From NCBI GenBank assembly GCA_029850565.1, contig JARCRR010000175.1, positions 1 to 16,545 on the forward strand: 16,545 nt of DNA, written 5' to 3'. Below, piece after piece: positions 5,321 through 12,917 of this stretch. Every line of letters begins with the position of its first letter. Position 1 is the first letter of the stretch. The translations under genes and the position numbers were made by a program. Source of the stretch: Gallionella sp. (GTDB taxonomy: Bacteria > Pseudomonadota > Gammaproteobacteria > Burkholderiales > Gallionellaceae). Under the pieces are notes generated by a model that worked only from the letters and a program-made list of their open reading frames with translations, made no database searches and was not told the origin of the DNA.

Positions 5321-8300
5321 ATGAGCAGGCTCGCCCAGGCGTTTGCGCTATTGCTATCGTTTGCGGGATTGGTGCTTGGGACGACGGACGCGAATGCGGT
5401 TGCTTGCGCTACCACTGGCGTAGCCCCTAACACTTGGAGCGCAGCAACAACCTGGGCTGCGCCCTGCAATAAGGCGGGCGGCCCAGTTTTAGGCGATACC
5501 GTGACTATTGGTGCGGCGCATACCGTCACCGTCACCGCTAACGCTGCAGCGACCAGCATTACCATCGCGGCTCCCTCCGTTGCGGCGCACGGCATCAACA
5601 TCAATCCCGGCATCACTTTGACTGTGAGCGGTGCCATCACGATGGCGGCGCCTGCTGCCAACAACCGCATTTCAACTTTCGCAGTGGGGACGGGCACACT
5701 CAACGCCGGGAGCATTGCTATCAGCGGCGGCACGGGCGGCACCCGCATCTCACAGGTGACCGTGGGTGCCACCGGCATCGTCAACGTCACTGGCGCGGTC
5801 ACCGCAGGCGGAACCGCAGCCCAGTCCCGGTTTATCGCCACTGGTGCCAGCACCATAACCATTGGCGGTAACTTCGGACCCGGCGCTTTCACGCCTGGCG
5901 CTAGTACGTTGACCGTCAGTGGCAACTTCACTCCCACTGCTATGGTGGCGAATACGGGCACGGTGATTTTCAGCGGCGGTGCGGCGCAAAGCATGAGGGC
6001 ATTAACGACTTACAACAATGTCATTATCAACAAGACAACGGGGACGACAGCGACACTCGCTGGTAACTCCACTATCGGTGGGGCGCTGACGGTGACCTCC
6101 GGTACTATGGCTACCACGACTAGGACGTTGACCGTGACAGGAGCGACATCGGTTAGCGGAACGCTGAGTAGTACTACGGGGGCTAAAACATTTGTGGGAG
6201 CATTAACGATCAATCCAGGTGGAACTTGGACCAGTACGACCGGTGCGGTCACTTTGCGAGGCGGACTCACCCATAACGGCGCGACATTCACGGCAGGTAC
6301 CAGTGTCTATACGTTCAACACGACTGCCGCTCAGTCCATCGCTTGCGCCACGACACTGGCGATCCCCAGACTCACTGTTACTGCTCCGACAGTGCTTACC
6401 AATACCTGTCCCAACCTGACTGTCGCCACGGCATTGGCCGGAACCGGCAGATTGATTAACAGCGCCACCGGGACGTTGAACATCGGTAACACTTCTTCAA
6501 TCACGACTCTGACCAATCAAGGAACCGCTACGATCACTGGCGCGGGTGCAATTTCCACCGCGCTTGCTAATTTCACCAACACCGGAACACTTAACCTCAA
6601 CGGCACAGGCACCATTGCTGGTATTACCAACAGCAACATAGTTAACCTCACCAGCTCGGGCACCATCACCGCGTTCAATAACGCTGCCGGAACGCTGAAC
6701 ATTAGTACTACGCCTACAGTTCCCACCATTACCACGCTGACTGCAACTGCAGCGGGCAACACGGTCAATTACACGGGTCTTGGAAATCAAACTGTAAAAG
6801 CCACGACCTATTCCAATCTTGGCCTCAGCGGCAGCGGCGCAAAAGCCATGGGTGCTACTACCATCAATGGGAATTTCACCATGTCCGGCACGGTGACTAC
6901 CGCACCCACGGGGGCGCTTACGGTGGGTGGTAATTTCACAGTTGGAACTGGTACCACCTTCACCGCAGGCGCCTTCAATCACGCGGTTAGCGGTAATTTT
7001 GATGCGACTGGGACATTTACCAACACCGGGTCGACAGTGACGTTGAATGGCGCAGCAGCGCAAACAATCAGCGGTACCAATCCGGTCAGCTTCAACAACC
7101 TGACAATTACCAATGCAGCGAATCCCAACATCACGCTGGCGACCAATGTCACGGTGAACGGAACGTTGAGCGGCACAGTGAATTTGACCTCCACCTGTCC
7201 GACCGATTACACGCTGACCGCAGGTGTGACGGTGCTGCATGGCTGTCCTCCGCCAGTCGTTAATTCGATCAACCGTGCCGACGCCAATCCGACCACTGCG
7301 GCAAGCGTTTCCTGGACAGTGACATTAAATCGGAGCGTTACTGGTGTTAGCAGCAGCAACTTTGCGCTCGTCAATTCCGGGCTGGGCGGTACGCTGACGA
7401 TCACTGGCGTCACCGAGGCTAGCGGCACCGGCTCTAATACTGTGTGGACTGTCACCGCCACCACCGGTACGGGTACCGGTACGCTGGGATTGGATATGAC
7501 TAATACGGCAGGAGTCACCCCGGCCGTGACGGGCCTGCCGGTCAGCGGGCAGATATATTCGGTAAGGCCGCCGGTTGTAACGTCGTACTACCACGACACG
7601 CCAGTGATCCCAGTGAATATCGGATTCGACGGAATGACGAATGTGACTCCGGGTGTCGACCAGGTCATCCCGCCAACCATCACGGCGACCCTGATTACCG
7701 CGAACACCTGTGCGAGCAATGCGAGGTCGAATAGTCACCCCGCAGGACTGTACACGCATTCAAGATGGTACCTCACCACTAACTACGCGGTTGCCACGAA
7801 CATCGCTGCTAACCCCAGCGGCAGTGCGACTCTGCGTGGGGCTGGGGGTGCAATAACCGAGACTGTGCTTGTGAGCCTGTATGACTATGATCCGTTGACG
7901 GGAGCCAAGGTGTTGATCGGTTCCAGCGCCACCATCACGATAAGTGGAGCAACGACCCCATACCCTTATACGATCAGCAGTCCGCTCTACACCGTGCCGG
8001 CCGGTCACCGGCTGATGCTGGAATTTCAGTTCAATCAACCCGCAACGACAAACAGAGCTAGGGTTTATTGCCCCTCGTCTCTCACCGTGACGGAAAGCAT
8101 CGCGCCGCCGCCGCACCACATTCAGATCAGCCACGACGGCGGTGCGCTGACTTGCACTCCGGATACCGTGACGATTACCGCTTGTGCCAACGCGCTTTGC
8201 ACGGCGCCGCATTATTCCGGCATTGTGGGTGTCACGCTGACGCCCGGGGGGCAGGCCTTTACGATCGATGCGACCGGTGTCAACAGTGCGGCCACTGTGC

Positions 8301-9985
8301 AGCAGGCTAGCGCAGGTGCGGCCACGCTGGATGCGACTTCGACAGCATCCAATCCTGCGACCTGCTGGAACACGACTACCTCGACATGGGATTGCGCCAT
8401 GGCGTTCAGCGACTCCGGCTTCGTCGTAACCGTGCCGAATCACACTTCATGCAATAACGCGACTGCCACTATCGAGGCAGTGCAGGCTGCGCCGGGCACG
8501 GGGCGTTGCGTTCCGGCCTATCAGAATGTGACGCGTGCGGTGAACTTGTATTCCAGTTATGCCAGCCCGGCTTCCGGCACGCAGACGATTACGGCTTCGA
8601 CGGGAGCCGTCAGCACAAGCGCCCCGGGTACAGCGCATAGCCTTGCCTTTGATGCGACTGGCACGGCGACCATCACCTTGAGTTATCCCGATGCGGGACA
8701 ACTTACGCTGACGGCCGGAGATACTGCGCCTACCGGCGCGAGCATGGCGGGCAACAGTACGTTTGTGGTGGCTCCCGCTTCTTTTGTGTTCAGCGCCATT
8801 CCCGCTGCACCGCTGACCGCCGGGCAGGCATTCAACGCAACCGTGACGGCGATGAATGGGTGCGCAACACCTGCGGTGACGGCCAATTTCAATGGCACGG
8901 TGACGCTCACTTCCAGCAATCCACAACCCAGCATCGGCAACGCTACTGCGATCAATGCTGACTTGAGTGGTTTCAGTAATGGCGTTGCCAGCGCTAATCT
9001 GACTTGGAATGAGGTCGGTACCATTGATTTGGACGCCAGTTTGAGTAGTTATTTTGGATGGACGCTACCCACGGCAGCGACTGGCACACAAACCGGGGTC
9101 GGGCGTTTCCAACCGGCCTATTTCGATACGGCAGTGACAGCAGGGTGCGCCACCTTTACCTACGCGGGTTCAACTGCACCAGCCAAAGCAGGGCAGCCGT
9201 TCACGGTAACCGCAACGGCCAAGGAGGCCGGTGGCGGTATCACCAAGAACTACGCCGGTGCTACCTACGCCTATGCCACGACCTTGTCGAATGCCGGTGT
9301 CACCACTGGGCTGGCAGGCAATAGCATTGCGGCGGCGAGTTTCGCCAATGGCGTGGGTAGCGCAAACGTCACCTATGAAGTCGCCATTCCGGAAACCGTA
9401 CCGCTTACGCTTGCCATGCGCGCAACGGATGCCGATCCCATTACACCAGTCAGTTCATCTGGTCATACCGAGGGTGCGGCTGATATGCGCAGCGGGCGCG
9501 CCAAACTCGGCAATGCACATGGTTCGGAACTGCTCGGTCTGCCTATTCCTTTCCGCACCGAGTACTGGAGCAGCAACGGCTGGGTGATCAACAACGCAGA
9601 CACTTGCTCCGGCGATGTGACGTTGGGGGCGGGAAACGCAGTGAGCGTGGCGCTCACGCCACCTGCTGGATGGGCGGCGGGTGTTGCATGCGTCCAAGAC
9701 ACAGGCAATCCGGGTCGCAGCGGTGCGGGCTGTACTGCTGCGGGTCCGGTTGGGCAGAGGTATAAAGAAGGTGCAACCCCCGGCATAGGATTTATAGGTG
9801 ACTTCAACTTGTGGCTCAAGGCACCGGGGTCAGGCAATACCGGCGCCGTGACGGTAACCGGCAATGTACCTGCTTGGTTGCAGTATCCTTGGGGCGGCGG
9901 CGCGGCTATCGACCCGACCGCTCGTGCCACCTTCGGCGTGTACAAGGGCAACAACGAATTCATCTATTTGCGCGAAGCCTATTGA
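5321..9985 (+). CDS. mshQ: Giant secreted MSHA protein MshQ, beta-helix-like repeats plus a DUF6701-type C-terminus
   Basis: A 1,554-residue exported protein. ATG 5321 is preferred because it starts a compact signal peptide (MSRLAQAFALLLSFAG, cleavage after DANA at about residue 25) and has GGGA six bases upstream. An in-frame ATG at 5249 adds 24 hydrophilic residues. Residues about 30-640 are Gly/Thr/Asn-rich and repetitive, with four copies of an NTG-V-F-G-AAQ-T/S-I-like unit starting near 211, 324, 477 and 568, suggesting a beta-helix. Residues about 643-745 resemble a surface-protein beta-sandwich (SSNFALV, TGTGTGTLGL). Residues 929 to the end match the MshQ/DUF6701 pattern: HHIQISHDGGALTCTPDTVT, GRFQPAYFDT, GRAKLGNAHGSELLGLPIPF near 1392, and a C-terminal FGVYKGNNEFIYLREAY. 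Many Cys in this last part suggest disulfides. MshQ is thought to be a pilus-associated, probably tip-located, adhesive component. Confidence 0.85.
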   Translation: MSRLAQAFALLLSFAGLVLGTTDANAVACATTGVAPNTWSAATTWAAPCNKAGGPVLGDTVTIGAAHTVTVTANAAATSITIAAPSVAAHGININPGITLTVSGAITMAAPAANNRISTFAVGTGTLNAGSIAISGGTGGTRISQVTVGATGIVNVTGAVTAGGTAAQSRFIATGASTITIGGNFGPGAFTPGASTLTVSGNFTPTAMVANTGTVIFSGGAAQSMRALTTYNNVIINKTTGTTATLAGNSTIGGALTVTSGTMATTTRTLTVTGATSVSGTLSSTTGAKTFVGALTINPGGTWTSTTGAVTLRGGLTHNGATFTAGTSVYTFNTTAAQSIACATTLAIPRLTVTAPTVLTNTCPNLTVATALAGTGRLINSATGTLNIGNTSSITTLTNQGTATITGAGAISTALANFTNTGTLNLNGTGTIAGITNSNIVNLTSSGTITAFNNAAGTLNISTTPTVPTITTLTATAAGNTVNYTGLGNQTVKATTYSNLGLSGSGAKAMGATTINGNFTMSGTVTTAPTGALTVGGNFTVGTGTTFTAGAFNHAVSGNFDATGTFTNTGSTVTLNGAAAQTISGTNPVSFNNLTITNAANPNITLATNVTVNGTLSGTVNLTSTCPTDYTLTAGVTVLHGCPPPVVNSINRADANPTTAASVSWTVTLNRSVTGVSSSNFALVNSGLGGTLTITGVTEASGTGSNTVWTVTATTGTGTGTLGLDMTNTAGVTPAVTGLPVSGQIYSVRPPVVTSYYHDTPVIPVNIGFDGMTNVTPGVDQVIPPTITATLITANTCASNARSNSHPAGLYTHSRWYLTTNYAVATNIAANPSGSATLRGAGGAITETVLVSLYDYDPLTGAKVLIGSSATITISGATTPYPYTISSPLYTVPAGHRLMLEFQFNQPATTNRARVYCPSSLTVTESIAPPPHHIQISHDGGALTCTPDTVTITACANALCTAPHYSGIVGVTLTPGGQAFTIDATGVNSAATVQQASAGAATLDATSTASNPATCWNTTTSTWDCAMAFSDSGFVVTVPNHTSCNNATATIEAVQAAPGTGRCVPAYQNVTRAVNLYSSYASPASGTQTITASTGAVSTSAPGTAHSLAFDATGTATITLSYPDAGQLTLTAGDTAPTGASMAGNSTFVVAPASFVFSAIPAAPLTAGQAFNATVTAMNGCATPAVTANFNGTVTLTSSNPQPSIGNATAINADLSGFSNGVASANLTWNEVGTIDLDASLSSYFGWTLPTAATGTQTGVGRFQPAYFDTAVTAGCATFTYAGSTAPAKAGQPFTVTATAKEAGGGITKNYAGATYAYATTLSNAGVTTGLAGNSIAAASFANGVGSANVTYEVAIPETVPLTLAMRATDADPITPVSSSGHTEGAADMRSGRAKLGNAHGSELLGLPIPFRTEYWSSNGWVINNADTCSGDVTLGAGNAVSVALTPPAGWAAGVACVQDTGNPGRSGAGCTAAGPVGQRYKEGATPGIGFIGDFNLWLKAPGSGNTGAVTVTGNVPAWLQYPWGGGAAIDPTARATFGVYKGNNEFIYLREAY

Positions 9986-10006
9986 TGGTTGTCCTGGTTT
10001 CGTCAG

Positions 10007-10039
10007 CCGGCCATTCATTGCGAATGGCCGGTTTACTTT
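10007..10039 (+). terminator. Probable Rho-independent terminator after mshQ
   Basis: A perfect ten-pair stem is formed by CCGGCCATTC (10007-10016) and GAATGGCCGG (10022-10031) with a five-base loop, followed by TTTACTTT. The T-run is interrupted, so termination may be partial. It lies 21 bp after the mshQ stop and separates the pilin half from the assembly half of the locus. Confidence 0.68.
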
Positions 10040-10096
10040 GGGGGAACGAAAACGCTGACTGTGTTTCGTCACGAAGTGCCGGAAACACGGCGTATC

Positions 10097-10130
10097 GGAG
10101 GGAAAAATGTCCTTGACAGCAAAGGTTTAG
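10097..10130 (+). other. Seven-codon mini-ORF with strong ribosome site, in frame with mshI
   Basis: GGAGGG at 10097-10102 precedes an ATG at 10107, followed by six sense codons and a TAG at 10128-10130. After the stop the same frame stays open through 10152 into mshI. Either this is a short upstream ORF, or the TAG interrupts an older N-terminal extension of MshI. The spacing of four bases from the ribosome site to the ATG is short. Confidence 0.3.
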
Positions 10131-10141
10131 TCAACTAAGTT
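10113..10141 (+). promoter_or_regulatory. Candidate sigma-70 promoter for the mshI-mshN genes
   Basis: A consensus -35 TTGACA (10113-10118) is followed, after exactly 17 bp, by TAAGTT (10136-10141), a weak -10 matching three of six positions. Transcription would start near 10148. That leaves almost no leader before the ATG at 10152 and about 28 bases before the ATG at 10176. Placement directly after a terminator supports a second transcription unit. Confidence 0.45.
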
Positions 10142-10151
10142 CACGACAATT

Positions 10152-11108
10152 ATGGGATTACCACAATTTTTTTCCATGTTCAACCGCGGCAACCGGGATT
10201 CCGGTTGGGTGGCGGTCGCTCTGAGCAGCAAGGGGGTATACCTTGCTGAAGCGAAGTATGTGGGCGTTCGACCGCAGGTGACGCGGTGTGCTTTTTATCC
10301 TGCCGAGGAAGTGACTTCTACTGTTCTGGAAAAGATCCGCAAGGAAGCACAGCTCGATGGCGGTCGCTACACTACGCTGCTGTCGGCCAATGAATACCAG
10401 TTGATGATGGTGGACGCGCCCAGCGTGCCTGTGGATGAATTGAAAACGGCCATACGCTGGAAAATCAAAGATGCGCTCAATTACCACATCGATGACGCGA
10501 CGATCGATGTATTGCAGATCCCCGCAGGCAAGTACGGAAGCGAACGCCCGCAATCGCTCTATGCAGTGGCGGCATCGAACGAAACGATACGCAAACGTAT
10601 CGCGCTGTTCGAGAAGGCGAAGTTCGATTTGCGGGTGATCGATATCGCAGAGATGGCGCAGCGTAACATTGCGGCCCTGTATGAGGCTGAAGGGCGCGGT
10701 CTGGGGTTGCTGGCCTTTGATGACGAAGGCGGGCTGTTGACTATCACTTACGAGGGCGAACTGTTCCTTGCGCGCCGCATCGAGATATCACTGGGGCAGT
10801 TGCAGGATGCGGACGAGGGGATGCGCCAGCAATATCGGGATCGGGTCGTATTGGAAGTGCAGCGCTCGATGGATTATTTCGATCGCCAGTTCCACCATAT
10901 CTCGATCGAGCGCATGCTGGTCTCGGCTCCTGCCGATTTGGGAGTGGCACAGTTGCTGGCCGGTAATATGGGGCTGCCGGTCGAGGAGCTGGATCTGACC
11001 CAGGCGATGGATATCATCGGCGTTCCCGAGTTGGCCGATAGCGAATACGCCAGTTATGCCTTGCATGCATTGGGTGCGGCATTGCGACTGGAGAAGAAGG
11101 CGCTATGA
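10152..11108 (+). CDS. mshI: MSHA biogenesis protein MshI (PilM-like)
   Basis: A 318-residue cytoplasmic protein of the MshI group, related to the actin-like PilM proteins that recruit the inner-membrane alignment complex. WVAVALSSKGVYLAEAKY near residues 19-36 and TAIRWKIKDALNYHIDDATIDV at about 99-120 are typical, as are the later VIDIAEMAQRNIAALYEAEG and VLEVQRSMDYFDRQF. No membrane segment or signal peptide is visible. The start is uncertain: neither ATG 10152 nor ATG 10176 (Met9, giving MFNRGNRDSGW) has a good ribosome site. The stop overlaps the next gene in an ATGA. It is the first gene of the assembly half and is expected to bind the N-terminal peptide of the PilN-like protein encoded next. 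Confidence 0.88.
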   Translation: MGLPQFFSMFNRGNRDSGWVAVALSSKGVYLAEAKYVGVRPQVTRCAFYPAEEVTSTVLEKIRKEAQLDGGRYTTLLSANEYQLMMVDAPSVPVDELKTAIRWKIKDALNYHIDDATIDVLQIPAGKYGSERPQSLYAVAASNETIRKRIALFEKAKFDLRVIDIAEMAQRNIAALYEAEGRGLGLLAFDDEGGLLTITYEGELFLARRIEISLGQLQDADEGMRQQYRDRVVLEVQRSMDYFDRQFHHISIERMLVSAPADLGVAQLLAGNMGLPVEELDLTQAMDIIGVPELADSEYASYALHALGAALRLEKKAL

Positions 11109-11737
11109 GTCAGCAGATCAATCTGTTCAACCCGATCTTCCTCAAGCAGAAGAAGTATTTTTCTATACTGACCATGTTGCAGGCTTTGGGATTGATCGTG
11201 CTGGGGTCGATGTTGTTCTATGGTTATGCGGTGTATCAGGTCAAGCAACTTGCCAAGCAGACGGAAGAAATGACCAAACGCTATACCGCCGAGCAGTCGC
11301 GTCTGGTCAATTATGCCAATGAATTTTCTCCGCAACGATCCAGTCAATTGTTGAACGAAGAACTCGCGACCTTGGAAGCCAAAGTCGCTGCGCAAAATGA
11401 GATGTTGGATACTTTAAAGAGCGGCGTGATCGGTAACTCGGAGGGCTACTCTGAATATCTGCGCGCTTTCGCGCGTCAATCGCTAAGCGGCCTGTGGATC
11501 ACCGGTTTTGATATCGCCGGTGACGGGGCGCAGATGAGCATCGCGGGTGCGGCACTCAATCCTCAGTTGGTGCCGACTTATATTCAGCGCTTGAGCAAAG
11601 AAAAAATCATGCAAGGAAAATCGTTTTCCACGTTGCAGATGAAACAACCTAAAGGCTTGGGCGACAAGCCTTCGACACACAGTTACGTCGAATTCAGTTT
11701 GCAGACGACTGAGGTGGAAGGGAAGGAAGCGCGATGA
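11105..11737 (+). CDS. PilN-like alignment-complex protein (MshI2-type)
   Basis: A 210-residue bitopic inner-membrane protein. The N-terminal MSQQINLFNP resembles the conserved cytoplasmic IN motif by which PilN binds PilM. A membrane helix spans about residues 21-43, and a predicted coiled-coil region (about 45-105, rich in Glu, Gln and Lys) follows. A small periplasmic domain with LSGLWITGFDIAGDGAQMSIAG fits the PilN fold. GAAGG at 11096-11100 precedes the ATG, which overlaps the mshI stop. In some genomes the gene is called mshI2; the Vibrio naming is not uniform, so no symbol is assigned. It should pair with MshJ as PilN pairs with PilO. Confidence 0.85.
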   Translation: MSQQINLFNPIFLKQKKYFSILTMLQALGLIVLGSMLFYGYAVYQVKQLAKQTEEMTKRYTAEQSRLVNYANEFSPQRSSQLLNEELATLEAKVAAQNEMLDTLKSGVIGNSEGYSEYLRAFARQSLSGLWITGFDIAGDGAQMSIAGAALNPQLVPTYIQRLSKEKIMQGKSFSTLQMKQPKGLGDKPSTHSYVEFSLQTTEVEGKEAR

Positions 11738-12405
11738 AAGAGCATCTGAAAAAATTCATCGCCAAAGTGGATGGCATGACGTTGCGCGAGCGTGCACTGA
11801 TCTTTGCGGCTGCCGCTTTCCTGCTGGTGTCTCTGATTAATGCCTTGTTCCTCGATCCGCTGCTGGTCGAACAAAAACGACTGTCGACGCAAGTGGTTCA
11901 GCAACAGGAAAAGATGAAGGAGATCCAGGCGCAATTGAACGCCTTGCTTCAGGCCAAACAGGATGACAAGAACGCCCCGCAACGCGAACGTATCCGCAAA
12001 TTGCGGGAGCAGATCGCACAAGGCGATGCTTATCTGAAAGGCAAGCGCGACAAGCTGGTACCGCCGGAAAAGATGGCGGATCTGTTGAGACAGGTTCTGG
12101 CTAGGAACGGTCAGTTGCAGGTGGTCGAACTACAGACGTTGCCGGTAACTTTGTTCATTGAATCTTCCGCGGACGATAAGACGGCGAAAGCGGCGACGCT
12201 GGAGAAGCAGATATTCAAGCATGGTGTGCAACTGACGGTGCGCGGGAGCTATGCGGATTTGACGCAATACCTAACCGCACTGGAAAAGCTGCCCGCCCGC
12301 ATGTTTTGGGGAATGGCAAAGTTGAATGTGGTGAAGTATCCCAACGCCGAATTGACCTTGACGCTCTATACTCTCAGCATGGATAAGGTATGGCTACAGG
12401 TTTGA
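11734..12405 (+). CDS. mshJ: MSHA biogenesis protein MshJ (PilO-like)
   Basis: A 223-residue bitopic protein. A short cytoplasmic tail with LRERAL is followed by a membrane helix at about residues 21-40. A long coiled coil (about 45-107, with QQQEKMKEIQAQLNALL) leads to a periplasmic ferredoxin-like domain ending in FWGMAKLNVVKYPNAELTLTLYTLSMDKVWLQV. That C-terminal signature and the position after a PilN-like gene identify MshJ. The start overlaps the previous stop, with AAGGA at 11723-11727 six bases upstream. It should form the periplasmic heterodimer that contacts MshK and the secretin. Confidence 0.88.
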   Translation: MKEHLKKFIAKVDGMTLRERALIFAAAAFLLVSLINALFLDPLLVEQKRLSTQVVQQQEKMKEIQAQLNALLQAKQDDKNAPQRERIRKLREQIAQGDAYLKGKRDKLVPPEKMADLLRQVLARNGQLQVVELQTLPVTLFIESSADDKTAKAATLEKQIFKHGVQLTVRGSYADLTQYLTALEKLPARMFWGMAKLNVVKYPNAELTLTLYTLSMDKVWLQV

Positions 12406-12917
12406 AAATGTCGTTACGCGTATGGGGTATGACGCTATTCTGCGTAGTGAGCATGGCTTCGTTTTCGGCGAGCGCAGACTTGTTGCCAGACCCAACGCGT
12501 CCGGCAGTCGATTTTTCTTCTGCGATGGAAGGCGGCACATCGGAAGCAAGACCTGCGGTTGGGACAGCACCGTCCCAAGGTTTGCAGTCGGTGATCATTT
12601 CGCCTTCGCGAGAAGCGGCCATCATCAATGGGACTGCAGTTGAACGCGGTGCGAAATACGGTGATGCCGTATTGACTGTGGTCAACGAGACTTGTGTGGT
12701 GTTGGTCGGGCCGCAGGGCCGCAAGGTGATGCAGATGTTTCCGACAGTGTTGCGAAATAATAATGAAATGGCTTGTGCCAAGCGTGATGGCATACAGTCG
12801 ATGGATTCGGCAGTAACAGGTGTAGCTGCGAACAAGGTCGTCACAATGAAAAAGGCAAAGACGACCCATAAAAATAAGCGCGCTAAAGAACAACGCGGGA
12901 ATGGGAGCGAAAAATGA
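12390..12917 (+). CDS. mshK: MSHA biogenesis protein MshK (PilP-like)
   Basis: A 175-residue exported protein if started at 12390, which overlaps mshJ by 16 bases; ATG 12408 (Met7) gives a neater signal peptide and also overlaps nothing. The hydrophobic segment ends in FSASA, with cleavage before DLLPDPTRPA. The motif DPTRP is shared with PilP/GspC-type linkers. LQSVIISPSREAAIINGTAVERGAKYGDAVLTVV at about 65-98 is the HR-like beta domain that docks to the secretin N-domain. Two Cys (about 102 and 129) could form a disulfide. The last 25 residues (KKAKTTHKNKRAKEQRGNG) form a strongly basic tail. The stop overlaps mshL by an ATGA. Confidence 0.83.
   Translation: MATGLKMSLRVWGMTLFCVVSMASFSASADLLPDPTRPAVDFSSAMEGGTSEARPAVGTAPSQGLQSVIISPSREAAIINGTAVERGAKYGDAVLTVVNETCVVLVGPQGRKVMQMFPTVLRNNNEMACAKRDGIQSMDSAVTGVAANKVVTMKKAKTTHKNKRAKEQRGNGSEK

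Noticed and set aside
7466..7483. Three GGTACS hexamers in tandem within mshQ
   Set aside because: They encode the Gly-Thr run common in this surface-protein domain; too short to suggest phase variation.
5212..9024. Several long open frames on the minus strand inside mshQ
   Set aside because: They mirror the repetitive Thr/Gly/Ala codons of mshQ; low-complexity Val/Pro/Ala products without motifs or start signals indicate shadows.
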